A stretch of 64,000 nucleotides of DNA from Maribacter luteus (GTDB lineage Bacteria > Bacteroidota > Bacteroidia > Flavobacteriales > Flavobacteriaceae): the NCBI RefSeq assembly GCF_009674825.1, contig NZ_WKJH01000024.1, forward strand, positions 186,001-250,000, in the 5' to 3' direction. Shown here piece by piece: positions 27,686-37,198 of the stretch. Position 1 is the first letter of the stretch, and each line of letters begins with the position of its first letter. The translations under genes were made by a program, and so were the position numbers. The notes beneath the pieces are model-generated. The model was given only the letters and a program-made list of their open reading frames with translations. It was not told where the DNA came from and ran no database searches.

Positions 27686-30600
27686 ATGATGAATAAAAAA
27701 AAACGATTAACGAACGGCCTGAGTTTACTTCTTACCGTGTATGCTTTGCTCTCCCCCCTATTTAGCCTTAAACTCGAGGCCAAGTATACCACCTCCATAA
27801 AAAGTATTACGAATCAAAACCACCTACAGACCACTATTACGGGATTAATTACCGATACCCATGGACAACCCATCGGGGGGGTGACCATACTCGTGGAACA
27901 ATCGGACAAAGGGACCATATCAAAAATGGACGGTACATACAACATTCGTGCAGCAGGCAATGGCCAACTTATCTTTTCCGCAATAGGTTTTAAGACCCTA
28001 ACGATTCCAATCAATGGTAGAAAAAAAATCGACGTAACCCTTCAGGAGGACATCACCCAGTTGGACGAGGTTGTCCTTAATGCGGGGTATTACACCGTCA
28101 CAGAGAAAGAACGCACTGGTAGTATCTCTACGATCAAGGCGATAACCATGGAACAACAGCCAGTGGGCAATCCTCTGGCCGCCATGCAAGGGCATTTGTC
28201 GGGTGTGAACATCATCCAATCGTCAGGGGTACCAGGGGGTGGTTTTAATGTAGAAATACGCGGTCGGAATTTTATCGATGGAGCTTCCGACCCCTTTTAC
28301 CTTGTTGATGGTGTACCGTACAACGCCCAGTCCCTCGGTTCATCGAATGTTTCCGGTCAAATCCTTGGGGGAAACATCAGTCCCTTAAATGCCCTCAACC
28401 TAAATGATATTGAAAGCATCGAGGTATTAAAGGATGCCGATGCCACCGCAATTTACGGTTCCAGGGCGGCCAATGGTGTGGTGCTCATTACCACTAAAAA
28501 GGGAAAAACGGGAAAAACACGGTTCAATGCCCATTTAAGTACTTCCCTGGGGAGGGTATCCAATTTCTTGGAGCTTATGAACACGGAACAGTATCTGGAA
28601 GTACGAAGGGAAGGAATTACGAACGATGGTTTTGGTCCGTTTTTGGAAGATCCAGCATTCGATTTTATTTGGCCGGATATTAAATCTTGGGACAACGACC
28701 GTTATACGGATTGGCAAAAAAAGCTTATCGGAGGCACCGCCTATAGAAACAGTGCCCAACTCTCCGTCTCCGGAGGGTCGTCGGATACGCAGTTTCTGGT
28801 CAGTGGGGCCTACAACAAGGAGACCACCGTATTCCTTGGGGATGCCAATTATAAAAAAGCGACCCTTCACAGCAACCTGAACCACAAATCCAGTAATCAT
28901 CGGTTCAAGTTCAATCTTTCTACCAGCTACACCAATGAGAAAAATAGGATGCCTAGGACCGACTTTACCAGTAAGGCCTACACATTGGAGCCCAATGGCC
29001 CTGAACTTTATGATGCTGAAGGTAATATCAATTGGGAAAACAATACCTGGGACAATCCTTTGGCCTCCTTAGAAGAAACATTCGAGGTGACCACAAATAC
29101 CCTCATCGCCAATGCATTGGTGTCTTATGAAATCATACCCAACTTAGAGTTCAAATCCAGTCTGGGTTTTAACAGCTATCGACTGGATTCCTATAGGACC
29201 TTACCAAGTTCGGCAAGAAATCCCAATCTGGGTTTAACACCCCAAAATTATGCCTCGTTGACCACCAATGGTTCCAAAAGGAACTCATGGATCGTGGAAC
29301 CACAGTTGCATTGGAGGAAACAATGGCAAGAGCTCAAGTTGGATTTCCTGGTCGGAACGACGTTCCAAGAGGAAAACACCGAACAGTTCATTCAAAAGGG
29401 AACAGGTTTTCCCAATGACGAACTCCTGCGGAACCTGACGGCCGCCAACACCTTGGAAGTGCTTCAGTATGCTGATAGCGAATACAAGTACAATGCCTTA
29501 TTCGGTCGCTTGAACCTGAAATTTCGGGATAGATATATCGTGAATTTCACAGGCCGCAGGGACGGGTCCTCCCGATTCGGACCCGGAAAACAGTTCGGGA
29601 ATTTTGGTGCGGTAGGCATGGCATGGCTGTTTTCGGAAGAAAATAGCCTTCAAGGAAACCCCCTATTAAGCTATGGAAAGCTACGGGGTAGTTTTGGTAC
29701 CACCGGTAGTGATAACATTGGGGACTATAAGTTTCTGGACACCTATAACGTCAGTGGATTCGACTATAATGGGATCGTCCTTTTGGAGCCAACGGGCATA
29801 TTCAATCCCCTATTTGGCTGGGAGGCGAACAAAAAACTGGAGGCGGCCCTGGAACTCGGTTTTTTTAAAGACCGGATCTTGATCAACAGCTCCTGGTACC
29901 GAAACCGTTCATCGAACCAACTTATCGGAATTCCATTGGCCGCAACGACCGGCTTTTCCGAACTGACTGGAAATTTTGATGCCACCGTGGAAAACTCAGG
30001 ATTCGAGGTGGATATCCGAACTGTAAATTTTAAAAAAAAGAATTTTACTTGGTCGACCACATTCAATTTGACGATACCCAAAAATAAACTGGTGGCCTTT
30101 GAAGGCTTGGAAACGTCCACGTTCGCCAACCACCTGATCATAGGGGAACCCTTGACCATCGTAAAATTGTACAATGCCTTGGGCGTGAATCCGGAAACAG
30201 GTAGCTATCAATTCGAGGATTATAACGGGGATGGGACTATCGGCAGTTTGGAGGACAAGCAATGGGTGGAAGACTTCGGGCCCAAGTTTTATGGGGGTCT
30301 GGGTAATACCATCACCTTTAACCATGTGACCTTAGACTTTTTCCTTCAGTTTAAAAATCAAAAGGCATTCAATGAAATTGCTTTTGGAGCCACCCCGGGA
30401 TATAGGGGTAATTCAAGCACGGCCCTTTTGGATAGATGGCAACAGCCCGGGGACATGAATCCCATCCAAAGGGCTTCCGGTGGTCTGGCATTCGGAGAGG
30501 ATACCGGTGCCCTTCAGAAAAGCAGCAATGCGGCCGTCTCCGATGCCTCCTTTATTCGATTGCGGAATATTTCGATCAATTATAAAGTACCCGATTTAGG

Positions 30601-30745
30601 GAATGGGCTGGACCTGAACGTATATGTGCAAGGGCAAAACCTCTTGACCCTAACCAACTACAAGGGGCCAGATCCCGAACAACCTTCCAATACCCGATTA
30701 CCACAGTTGAGACAGATTACCCTCGGACTTCAATTAGGCTTTTAA
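27686..30745 (+). CDS. SusC/RagA-family TonB-dependent receptor (element cargo)
   Basis: Protein of 1019 residues with a signal sequence, a carboxypeptidase-like domain (GLITDTHGQPIGGVTILVEQ), LDEVVLNAGYYTVTEKERTG, plug motifs (PFYLVDGVPYNAQS, IEVLKDADATAIYGSRAANG) and a barrel ending QITLGLQLGF. There is no STN domain, so it is not a FecR-type signalling receptor, unlike the two others here. It is followed at 16 bases by susD and then a metalloprotease gene, which points to peptide rather than glycan uptake. That substrate is inferred from neighbours. Confidence 0.95.
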   Translation: MMNKKKRLTNGLSLLLTVYALLSPLFSLKLEAKYTTSIKSITNQNHLQTTITGLITDTHGQPIGGVTILVEQSDKGTISKMDGTYNIRAAGNGQLIFSAIGFKTLTIPINGRKKIDVTLQEDITQLDEVVLNAGYYTVTEKERTGSISTIKAITMEQQPVGNPLAAMQGHLSGVNIIQSSGVPGGGFNVEIRGRNFIDGASDPFYLVDGVPYNAQSLGSSNVSGQILGGNISPLNALNLNDIESIEVLKDADATAIYGSRAANGVVLITTKKGKTGKTRFNAHLSTSLGRVSNFLELMNTEQYLEVRREGITNDGFGPFLEDPAFDFIWPDIKSWDNDRYTDWQKKLIGGTAYRNSAQLSVSGGSSDTQFLVSGAYNKETTVFLGDANYKKATLHSNLNHKSSNHRFKFNLSTSYTNEKNRMPRTDFTSKAYTLEPNGPELYDAEGNINWENNTWDNPLASLEETFEVTTNTLIANALVSYEIIPNLEFKSSLGFNSYRLDSYRTLPSSARNPNLGLTPQNYASLTTNGSKRNSWIVEPQLHWRKQWQELKLDFLVGTTFQEENTEQFIQKGTGFPNDELLRNLTAANTLEVLQYADSEYKYNALFGRLNLKFRDRYIVNFTGRRDGSSRFGPGKQFGNFGAVGMAWLFSEENSLQGNPLLSYGKLRGSFGTTGSDNIGDYKFLDTYNVSGFDYNGIVLLEPTGIFNPLFGWEANKKLEAALELGFFKDRILINSSWYRNRSSNQLIGIPLAATTGFSELTGNFDATVENSGFEVDIRTVNFKKKNFTWSTTFNLTIPKNKLVAFEGLETSTFANHLIIGEPLTIVKLYNALGVNPETGSYQFEDYNGDGTIGSLEDKQWVEDFGPKFYGGLGNTITFNHVTLDFFLQFKNQKAFNEIAFGATPGYRGNSSTALLDRWQQPGDMNPIQRASGGLAFGEDTGALQKSSNAAVSDASFIRLRNISINYKVPDLGNGLDLNVYVQGQNLLTLTNYKGPDPEQPSNTRLPQLRQITLGLQLGF

Positions 30746-30761
30746 CCATAATCATGATACT

Positions 30762-32195
30762 ATGCAATACAGAAAAAAAATAACAATCAGTAGAAACCTC
30801 GATACGAAACACTTATTCAAGCAGACAGTTAGGATGCCTCGAATTACCCTGCTCCTACTAGCACTGGGACTTTTCAGTTGCTCGGACTTTGTCGAAGTGG
30901 GACCCCCAGAAAATATTTTGGTTTCCGAAACGGTCTTCAATGATGCGGCGACAGTGGAGTCCGCCTTGGCTAATATCTATTATAAGATGCGGGAACAGGG
31001 CATGGTTTCCGGTAATTTCGGTCTGACCACGGGGTTGGGCATCTACAGCGACGAATTGGATTATTATGGGTTCGATACCGGATATTCACAATTGAACCTT
31101 CATAACGTTTTGCCTGGCAATGACGTTATCACGGGTTGGTGGAGCCAAGGCTATTACCTCATATACAGCGCCAATGATGTAATCAAGGGTGTCGAGAATT
31201 CAAATAAGCTGACCGCAATGGAACAAGATCAATTCAAGGGACAGGCGTTATTTGTTAGATGTTATATGCACAGCCTCCTGGTGGCCCTATACGGAGATAT
31301 CCCTTACATCACCACTACGGACTATTTGGACAACAACATTGTGGTCCGCAACACCGAGACAACGGTAATGGATAACATCCTATCCGACCTCACTTTGGCC
31401 GTGGACCTCTTGGAGGGTGTCGATGTTTCTTCGAATGAACGGGCGCTACCGGATCAATGGGCCGCCAAGGCCTTGTTGGCGCGGATGAACCTATATGCAG
31501 AAAACTGGGAACGGGCAGCATCGATCGCAACGGAACTCATCGACAATTTTATGTTGGAAACGGACCTGGAGAATGTTTTCCTAAAGGAATCCCCCGAAAC
31601 GATATGGCAGCTCAAAGACGGCGAGAACCCAAAGAATACGCAAGTGGCCAACCAACTGGTCATCCGATTCATTCCCGGTCAGACCTACAGTTTGACCGAT
31701 GACTTATTTTCGGCCTTTGAAACAGGTGATCTGCGAAAGACGCATTGGACCGATAGCCTATCCGATACAGACAACACCATTACCCTACGGTTTGCCCATA
31801 AATACAAGGCCACCTTGATCGAAACGGAATCCTTGGAATATTCCATTGTGTTTCGATTGGCGGAACAACACCTGATCCGCGCGGAAGCAAGGGCACGATC
31901 GGGGGATAATCCGGGAGCACTAGAGGACCTCAATTCCATCAGAAATAGGGCGGGGTTACCCGATACCATTGTAGGTACGACAGGTGACCTGTTGGACGCC
32001 ATTTTACAAGAACGGCGTGTCGAACTTTTTACCGAGCAAGGATTACGTTGGTTCGACCTTAAAAGGACGGGGACGGCTGAAGAAGCCCTAGGGGACTTGA
32101 AGACGAACTGGAAACCGACCGATATACTGCTTCCCATTCCTGAAACGGAACTGGAAATCAATCCGAATCTTTTACCACAAAACCCCGGGTATTAA
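30762..32195 (+). CDS. SusD/RagB-family lipoprotein (element cargo)
   Basis: 477 residues from the first ATG; an internal ATG at 30834 gives MPRITLLLLALGLFSC, a cleaner lipoprotein signal with the lipobox Cys, and may be the true start. SusD features: VSETVFNDAATVESALANIY, LVALYGDIPYITTTDYL, RLAEQHLIRAEARARSGDNP and the C-terminal LLPIPETELEINPNLLPQNP. It is shorter than the glycan SusD at 10817-12550 and resembles RagB-type partners of peptide-importing RagA. Confidence 0.94.
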   Translation: MQYRKKITISRNLDTKHLFKQTVRMPRITLLLLALGLFSCSDFVEVGPPENILVSETVFNDAATVESALANIYYKMREQGMVSGNFGLTTGLGIYSDELDYYGFDTGYSQLNLHNVLPGNDVITGWWSQGYYLIYSANDVIKGVENSNKLTAMEQDQFKGQALFVRCYMHSLLVALYGDIPYITTTDYLDNNIVVRNTETTVMDNILSDLTLAVDLLEGVDVSSNERALPDQWAAKALLARMNLYAENWERAASIATELIDNFMLETDLENVFLKESPETIWQLKDGENPKNTQVANQLVIRFIPGQTYSLTDDLFSAFETGDLRKTHWTDSLSDTDNTITLRFAHKYKATLIETESLEYSIVFRLAEQHLIRAEARARSGDNPGALEDLNSIRNRAGLPDTIVGTTGDLLDAILQERRVELFTEQGLRWFDLKRTGTAEEALGDLKTNWKPTDILLPIPETELEINPNLLPQNPGY

Positions 32196-32271
32196 AAATA
32201 CCCGATATCATGCATCATATACTTTACGCTATGGCCTAAAAAAGGTCAACACCCTTTAAATATGCAACACC

Positions 32272-34587
32272 ATGAAAAAAAATATAATCATTCAATTTTT
32301 GTTCCTATTGATCTTTTGGTATCCATCCCATTCCAGAACAAGGACTATAGACAACTTAGCCGATGCAAAGCCCATTAAAAGCATTTTTTTAAGCTCTTTT
32401 ATAGAGGGAGACCAACTCTATTTGAATATTCCTGAACCTATATTGGACAAGCCAATGCTGTTCGTTCGATACGAAGAAAATTACAGACGCAAATACATGC
32501 AGGTGGTCTGGTCAAGGCATCAGGATAAAATAGTACTCAAGCCCCAAAGCATAAAATCCACGGCAGGAATCATCATTCCCTTTAAACGAAAAGTTCCTCT
32601 AATGGAAAATATCCTCGCCATATTCCCAGTAGTAAACAAAAAAGGTGACCCGGATAGCTATTGTATCAACATCACTGATCTTGTATTGCATCTTGATATA
32701 GAATGGCCTCAATTCCCTGGAGGATTTTCTGGAAATACGATTCCCCAGATTTCCATGCTACTTGGAGCCAAGGATCTTGACGATCAGGTATTGATCAAAA
32801 CCAGTCATGGTATCCTAAAAGATGGATCAAAGGTCTCCTTCCCTATTTTCTTAAGTTTCTGCGCATTGGGGGAACCGATGAAAGCCAGACGCCATGATTA
32901 CCGAATGGGGTATTATAACGAGGAAGTTTTCGGTATTGGTTACGGAATCGATACCGAAGGTACCCAAAACGATATTGCCAATATTAGTCGATGGCGCCTT
33001 GAAAAGAAATATAAGAACCAAAAAATAAGTGTCCCGGTCAAACCCATCACTTTTTTGTTAGCTCCCGAAATTCCAAAAGTATGGAGACCTTATATCATAG
33101 CAGGAATCAGGGAGTGGCTCCCGGCTTTCGAGGCCGCAGGATTTAAAGATGCCATTGTGGTCAAGGAAACCGATCGTTTAAGTGAATGGGACAGGCATAA
33201 CATCCATAACAACATTGTATACTGGTCACCCAAAAAATATTTTAGGGGTAACGAAAAAGAGGATGATGCAGGTAAGGCTTCCTTTATCAAGGATTACAGA
33301 ACCGGGGAAATCCTGAGGAGCGATATTATCTTAGGTGCCGCCCGTCATACTTTCGAGAACTTCTACTTTACCAGAGCCGCACCATTGGATAAAAGAGCAC
33401 AAAAACTGCCGTTTCCCGACAGCCTATTAGGAGAGCTGTTCCAACAACTGACCGCACACGAAACGGGACATGCCCTAGGGATAATGGACAATAACTATGG
33501 GGAGGCCCAGTATCCCGTAAAGAAGATGAACGATATCGACTGGCTGAAAACTATGGGATTTACCCCAAGTGTCATGAACTCTACCAGGGCCAACAACATT
33601 CCCCAACCCGAGGATAGTATACCTCCTGACTTCCTAATATCAAAAGTGGGACCAACGGATGTTTACACGATTCAATGGGGCTACTCGGAATTTGCCGAAG
33701 GAATGGACGAGAAAGCCGCTTTGGAGCGCATCGTCAGACTTCAGGATTCCATTCCATGGTATCGCTACAATACCAGTCCTCTCGAAGTGGTCGGTCCTGC
33801 TAACACCAATGAAGTTGTGGAAACCAATGACCCGGTTAGAAGTACCCAATTGGCAATGAAAAATTTAAAAAGGACCATTGCACTATTACCCCAAGCATGC
33901 TCCAACACAAAGGACAATGTGAGACTGGAAGTCCTCTACAAAAAATGTATGGAATTATGGTATTTACAGATGCGCCAAGTAGTTTCCTTGATTGGTGGTT
34001 ATGACATCCAGTACAAATCCTTGGATCAACCTGGAAAAATATACACCCCATTGGCTCTAAAATCTCAGGAAGAGGCCCTTGCCTATATCCTGACCAATGC
34101 TTTCGACCCCCCAGAATGGTTAACGAATCCCGCTTTCAGCACCAGAATCAACTATAGTAGCCATCCAGATTATATAGTATCGTACCAGCAAAAATTACTG
34201 TACGAACTCTTAAGGCCCCAAAGGCTGAAGCGTTTCGAATATTTAGAAACCATAGTTGGTTATCAGAAAACCCTGAGCAACTATCTGACAGCATTGCAAT
34301 CAGGGATATTTATTGAAATACAGAAAGATCTGGTGCCTATTGGACGCAGAAAGCAGGAAATTCAAATGACCTATTTGGATAAGATGAAGGCTATACTGGA
34401 ACAAGAACGAATAAACGTTGATCCTGACAGGAAAGCCATGGACTATACCGATTATTCCAAGGGACTACTGCTACAACAATTGGTTTCCTTAAGGAAGGAT
34501 ATCGAAAATCACATAAAAAAAAGTGATAATGCCCTTTCCTCCGGTCATTGGAAATTAAGCTTGAAAAAAATAAAGGACATGTTGTAA
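32272..34587 (+). CDS. Secreted zinc-dependent metalloprotease (DUF5117/DUF4953-type)
   Basis: Protein of 771 residues with a signal peptide (about 1-21). The zinc site is AHETGHALGIMDN, with His396, Glu397 and His400 of HExxH. Upstream are LLAPEIPKVWRPYIIAGIRE and WLPAFEAAGF, downstream VMNSTRANNIPQPED and VGPTDVYTIQWGYSEFAEG, all typical of the large Bacteroidetes zinc-protease family annotated DUF5117/DUF4953. It would act in the periplasm or at the surface. It lies 76 bases downstream of susD in the same direction and probably generates or degrades peptides that the SusC/SusD pair handles. Confidence 0.9.
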   Translation: MKKNIIIQFLFLLIFWYPSHSRTRTIDNLADAKPIKSIFLSSFIEGDQLYLNIPEPILDKPMLFVRYEENYRRKYMQVVWSRHQDKIVLKPQSIKSTAGIIIPFKRKVPLMENILAIFPVVNKKGDPDSYCINITDLVLHLDIEWPQFPGGFSGNTIPQISMLLGAKDLDDQVLIKTSHGILKDGSKVSFPIFLSFCALGEPMKARRHDYRMGYYNEEVFGIGYGIDTEGTQNDIANISRWRLEKKYKNQKISVPVKPITFLLAPEIPKVWRPYIIAGIREWLPAFEAAGFKDAIVVKETDRLSEWDRHNIHNNIVYWSPKKYFRGNEKEDDAGKASFIKDYRTGEILRSDIILGAARHTFENFYFTRAAPLDKRAQKLPFPDSLLGELFQQLTAHETGHALGIMDNNYGEAQYPVKKMNDIDWLKTMGFTPSVMNSTRANNIPQPEDSIPPDFLISKVGPTDVYTIQWGYSEFAEGMDEKAALERIVRLQDSIPWYRYNTSPLEVVGPANTNEVVETNDPVRSTQLAMKNLKRTIALLPQACSNTKDNVRLEVLYKKCMELWYLQMRQVVSLIGGYDIQYKSLDQPGKIYTPLALKSQEEALAYILTNAFDPPEWLTNPAFSTRINYSSHPDYIVSYQQKLLYELLRPQRLKRFEYLETIVGYQKTLSNYLTALQSGIFIEIQKDLVPIGRRKQEIQMTYLDKMKAILEQERINVDPDRKAMDYTDYSKGLLLQQLVSLRKDIENHIKKSDNALSSGHWKLSLKKIKDML

Positions 34588-34686
34588 CTAAAATGCCAGG
34601 TCTTCCCCTGGACTATGAAAAGTATCCATGGATTCAGAAACAAAATATTTTCTGACATGGTAGTTTGTTATTTTGAATTAGTTAAA

Positions 34687-34712
34687 AAAGGTGCCTTATA
34701 CAAGGCACCTTT
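34687..34712. terminator. Bidirectional terminator
   Basis: Perfect 11-bp arms AAAGGTGCCTT/AAGGCACCTTT around a 4-base loop, followed on the plus strand by a T-rich tract. It separates the convergent metalloprotease and DUF6520 genes. Confidence 0.85.
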
Positions 34713-34739
34713 CTTTTGACATCTGTGTCAAACCAAGGC

Positions 34740-34982
34740 TCAGTCTTTACGTAATTCATTGTTCAACGCGGGTTCCGCATACAATTGATGACCGTTGAAC
34801 TTACAGGCAATTGCATTACCTGTTCCACATTCATTCTCAACCATAGTGGACTGCACCCCAAGGATGGGATGGTCGTAATAGGCAATTCGACTTTCTGTTT
34901 CGGCTTCCGATGCAAAGGCAAAGCCAAGGGCCATAACGATGGCCAATGCAGGTAATACGAACTTAAAAAATTTAGTTTTCAT
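34740..34982 (-). CDS. Small secreted protein, DUF6520 family
   Basis: Protein of 80 residues. MKTKFFKFVLPALAIVMALG with FAFASEAE is a Sec signal peptide (cleavage near residue 25). The mature part of about 55 residues has just two cysteines, Cys52 and Cys60 (ECGTGNAIAC), able to form one small disulfide loop. DUF6520 is a Flavobacteriaceae family of unknown function. The gene lies 78 bases upstream of the element's terminator and directly downstream of a MauE-like gene with its own CxC. A peptide precursor is my inference. Confidence 0.85.
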   Translation of the reverse strand: MKTKFFKFVLPALAIVMALGFAFASEAETESRIAYYDHPILGVQSTMVENECGTGNAIACKFNGHQLYAEPALNNELRKD

Positions 34983-35060
34983 ACGATTATATTTAAAAAT
35001 TAATGCCTACTCTTTTTTACAGGTTTTCGGCTTATCCTGTCCCTACGTAGTATTTTTTTT

Positions 35061-35492
35061 TTATTCTGATGCCATGTTTTTGGAATAAAAGATTCCAAGT
35101 GCTGCAAGTGCCAGTAAGGCAATATTGAATAGGATGTGATCCGTCCATCCCAAAGCGGGAATGACTCCGACACAGGAACAGGGTACAACATCGCTAAAAT
35201 TCAAGATCAATAGGATATAGGTGGTAAAGAGGACTATCAAACCGAAACTGGCAAAAAGGGCCTGAAGCCTGAATGATTTAAAAAAAAGTAAGACCGAGAC
35301 CACAAGTTCGGCTACCGGAACCATCCAGGCCACGATATCCGTGTAACCCCTTAATATAGAAGCTTGGGCCAATTGTAAACTGAATTCCCGATAATTCAAA
35401 AGCTTGGTCGTAGCTGCAAATAAAAACAGGGTAGCCAATACCATGCTGATACTATAAGCAATGGTTTGCTTGATCTTCTCTATGTGAATCAT
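35061..35492 (-). CDS. MauE/DoxX-like integral membrane protein
   Basis: Protein of 143 residues with four predicted helices (about 12-30, 52-72, 77-98, 115-135). After helix 3 there is VPCSCVGVIPALGW, with Cys105 and Cys107 spaced like a redox pair. MauE-type proteins help disulfide formation in periplasmic partners, and DoxX-type relatives are quinone linked. Its neighbour on the same strand is the two-cysteine DUF6520 protein, a plausible substrate. Function here is inferred. Confidence 0.85.
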   Translation of the reverse strand: MIHIEKIKQTIAYSISMVLATLFLFAATTKLLNYREFSLQLAQASILRGYTDIVAWMVPVAELVVSVLLFFKSFRLQALFASFGLIVLFTTYILLILNFSDVVPCSCVGVIPALGWTDHILFNIALLALAALGIFYSKNMASE

Positions 35493-35586
35493 ATCGTTTA
35501 TATTGATATGATAAAAATAGCGGGTCCTATTTACTCGTAAGGGAGCGTTTAATATCCGTTGGGTAGTAATTGGAATATTTTACAGA

Positions 35587-36564
35587 TCAAGGATCTTTTC
35601 TTGATATTTTCCGCAATTCACTTGGGGCATAACCATACGTTTTCTTGTAGACCCTTGAAAAATGGGGAATGCTCTTGAACCCCGTTTTATAGGCAATCGT
35701 CTTTATGGTGAAGTCAGTATACTGAATCAACATTTTGGCTTTTCGCAGTCGCTCCTGTAACAAAAACCGATAGACACTGGTTCCAAAAAGCTCCTTAAAA
35801 CCATACTTGAGCTTGAATTCATTGGTCCCTAATTGAAGTGCAAAATCGCGTAGCGAGGGCAGATCTTTCTCTAGATTGTTGAGGATAAGATTTCTTCCCT
35901 CCCTGATTTTTCGAATATCCTCAAAACTCAATTTGGGACGGTTCTTTGTGGTCTTCAGATCATTGCCTGAACCTGTGGTCTTCTTCTCTTTGTAGGATAT
36001 GATATCTTGCCTTTGAAGCTCGTCCCTTTCTTTCCGGTCCTTGGAAAAAAGTACGACAGTGACCCAAATCCCATTGTCCTGGGTGTGCTGGCCTTCACAG
36101 GAACCAATGTGACAGGTATGCGGCAGCAATAGGCCTTCCTTCGAAACAAACGTAAGTTCCATTGAAGTTTCATAAAAACCTTTCTTACCTATTTTTTTGA
36201 GATATTTGGTCCATCTTTTTTTGGACTTTGTATTGAGCAATGCATCAAAACGTTTCTTGAGCAAATCTTCATGCAGGTAGGACAAGGTCAAACACGTGCT
36301 TTTATTCACCCCTTTAATGATGCCTTGCATATCCAACAGAAAATTCAATTGAATCAAATGCTTAACGATACCATTCAAATTTGCATATCCTTGGTGTATC
36401 AGGATTTCTTGGATTTCTTCGGCCAACATATTCAAAACAAGGATAATGGACTCCAAGTTGTCATGGTTGCCAGTACGCTCCAATCTATAGAAAAAATTGC
36501 CGCTGGCCATTTCCATCAACATCTTGTTGATCTTGTTCAGGTCCATTTTTCGCAATTTATCCAT
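35587..36564 (-). CDS. PAS-domain AraC-family transcriptional regulator
   Basis: Protein of 325 residues. The middle (about 75-185) looks like a PAS sensor (NFLLDMQGIIKGVNKSTCLT, LNTKSKKRWTKYLKKIGKKG). The C-terminal AraC domain (about 225-320) has both helix-turn-helices: SLRDFALQLGTNEFKLKYGF and TIKTIAYKTGFKSIPHFSRV with YKKTYGYAPSELR. Likely the local activator of the DUF6520/MauE genes or the susC block. A PAS domain suggests a small ligand or redox cue, unproven. Confidence 0.9.
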   Translation of the reverse strand: MDKLRKMDLNKINKMLMEMASGNFFYRLERTGNHDNLESIILVLNMLAEEIQEILIHQGYANLNGIVKHLIQLNFLLDMQGIIKGVNKSTCLTLSYLHEDLLKKRFDALLNTKSKKRWTKYLKKIGKKGFYETSMELTFVSKEGLLLPHTCHIGSCEGQHTQDNGIWVTVVLFSKDRKERDELQRQDIISYKEKKTTGSGNDLKTTKNRPKLSFEDIRKIREGRNLILNNLEKDLPSLRDFALQLGTNEFKLKYGFKELFGTSVYRFLLQERLRKAKMLIQYTDFTIKTIAYKTGFKSIPHFSRVYKKTYGYAPSELRKISRKDP

Positions 36565-36622
36565 GATCGGTTTTCTGTTTTCAATGAAATGTTCACCTTC
36601 CTAAACCCCTTAGTTTACCTTG

Positions 36623-36994
36623 TCATTTTGTAAGAAGAAATAGCTTGGCAGCTTCAATATCAGAAAAGACCCTTGAAGGTATGGGTGGATTACTGATTCG
36701 TAAATAAAACGCTGATAGCGCTTTTGAAATCGTAGGTTCAATAACATACGCTACAACGGTTACCAGGATAGACCCTTCAATGGCCAAATAGTCCCTAGCT
36801 GGTTTATCCATTTCATAGATACCCCTTACATCACATAGGACTTTATAGGCCAAGCCTTCCTGTAACCTAAGGCGATCTTCAACAATACGAATTGCGGCTT
36901 GTAAATCGATAGAAACCTCCGACTTATATACGATATACAAGATACTATCTTGAATATGGTATGTTGCATATTCATTTTCTTTAAAAAAAGACAT
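36623..36994 (-). CDS. STAS-like small protein (DUF7793-type)
   Basis: Protein of 123 residues, no signal peptide. YHIQDSILYIVYKSEVSIDL, VLCDVRGIYEMDKPARDYLA and IEGSILVTVVAYVIEPTISK form an alternating beta/alpha pattern typical of STAS/SpoIIAA-like folds; similar small proteins in Flavobacteriaceae are, as I recall, DUF7793. It lies 58 bases upstream of the AraC gene in the same direction, so it may feed the regulator. Partner-switching function is speculative. Confidence 0.7.
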   Translation of the reverse strand: MSFFKENEYATYHIQDSILYIVYKSEVSIDLQAAIRIVEDRLRLQEGLAYKVLCDVRGIYEMDKPARDYLAIEGSILVTVVAYVIEPTISKALSAFYLRISNPPIPSRVFSDIEAAKLFLLTK

Positions 36995-37198
36995 TGTAAT
37001 AGAAAACTGGTTAATACCATAAAGTTAGTAAATCGACAACTCTTAAATTGACCATAGTTTTAATATTCATTGACTAATAAAGAAAGAAATCTTATTTGTC
37101 AAGGATAAACACTTATCCATAAAGGATTTTAAAATATCAAAAAAGGATATTTTCCTACAAATACTATTACATTTTACTCCACTTTAAAACGCAACAGT

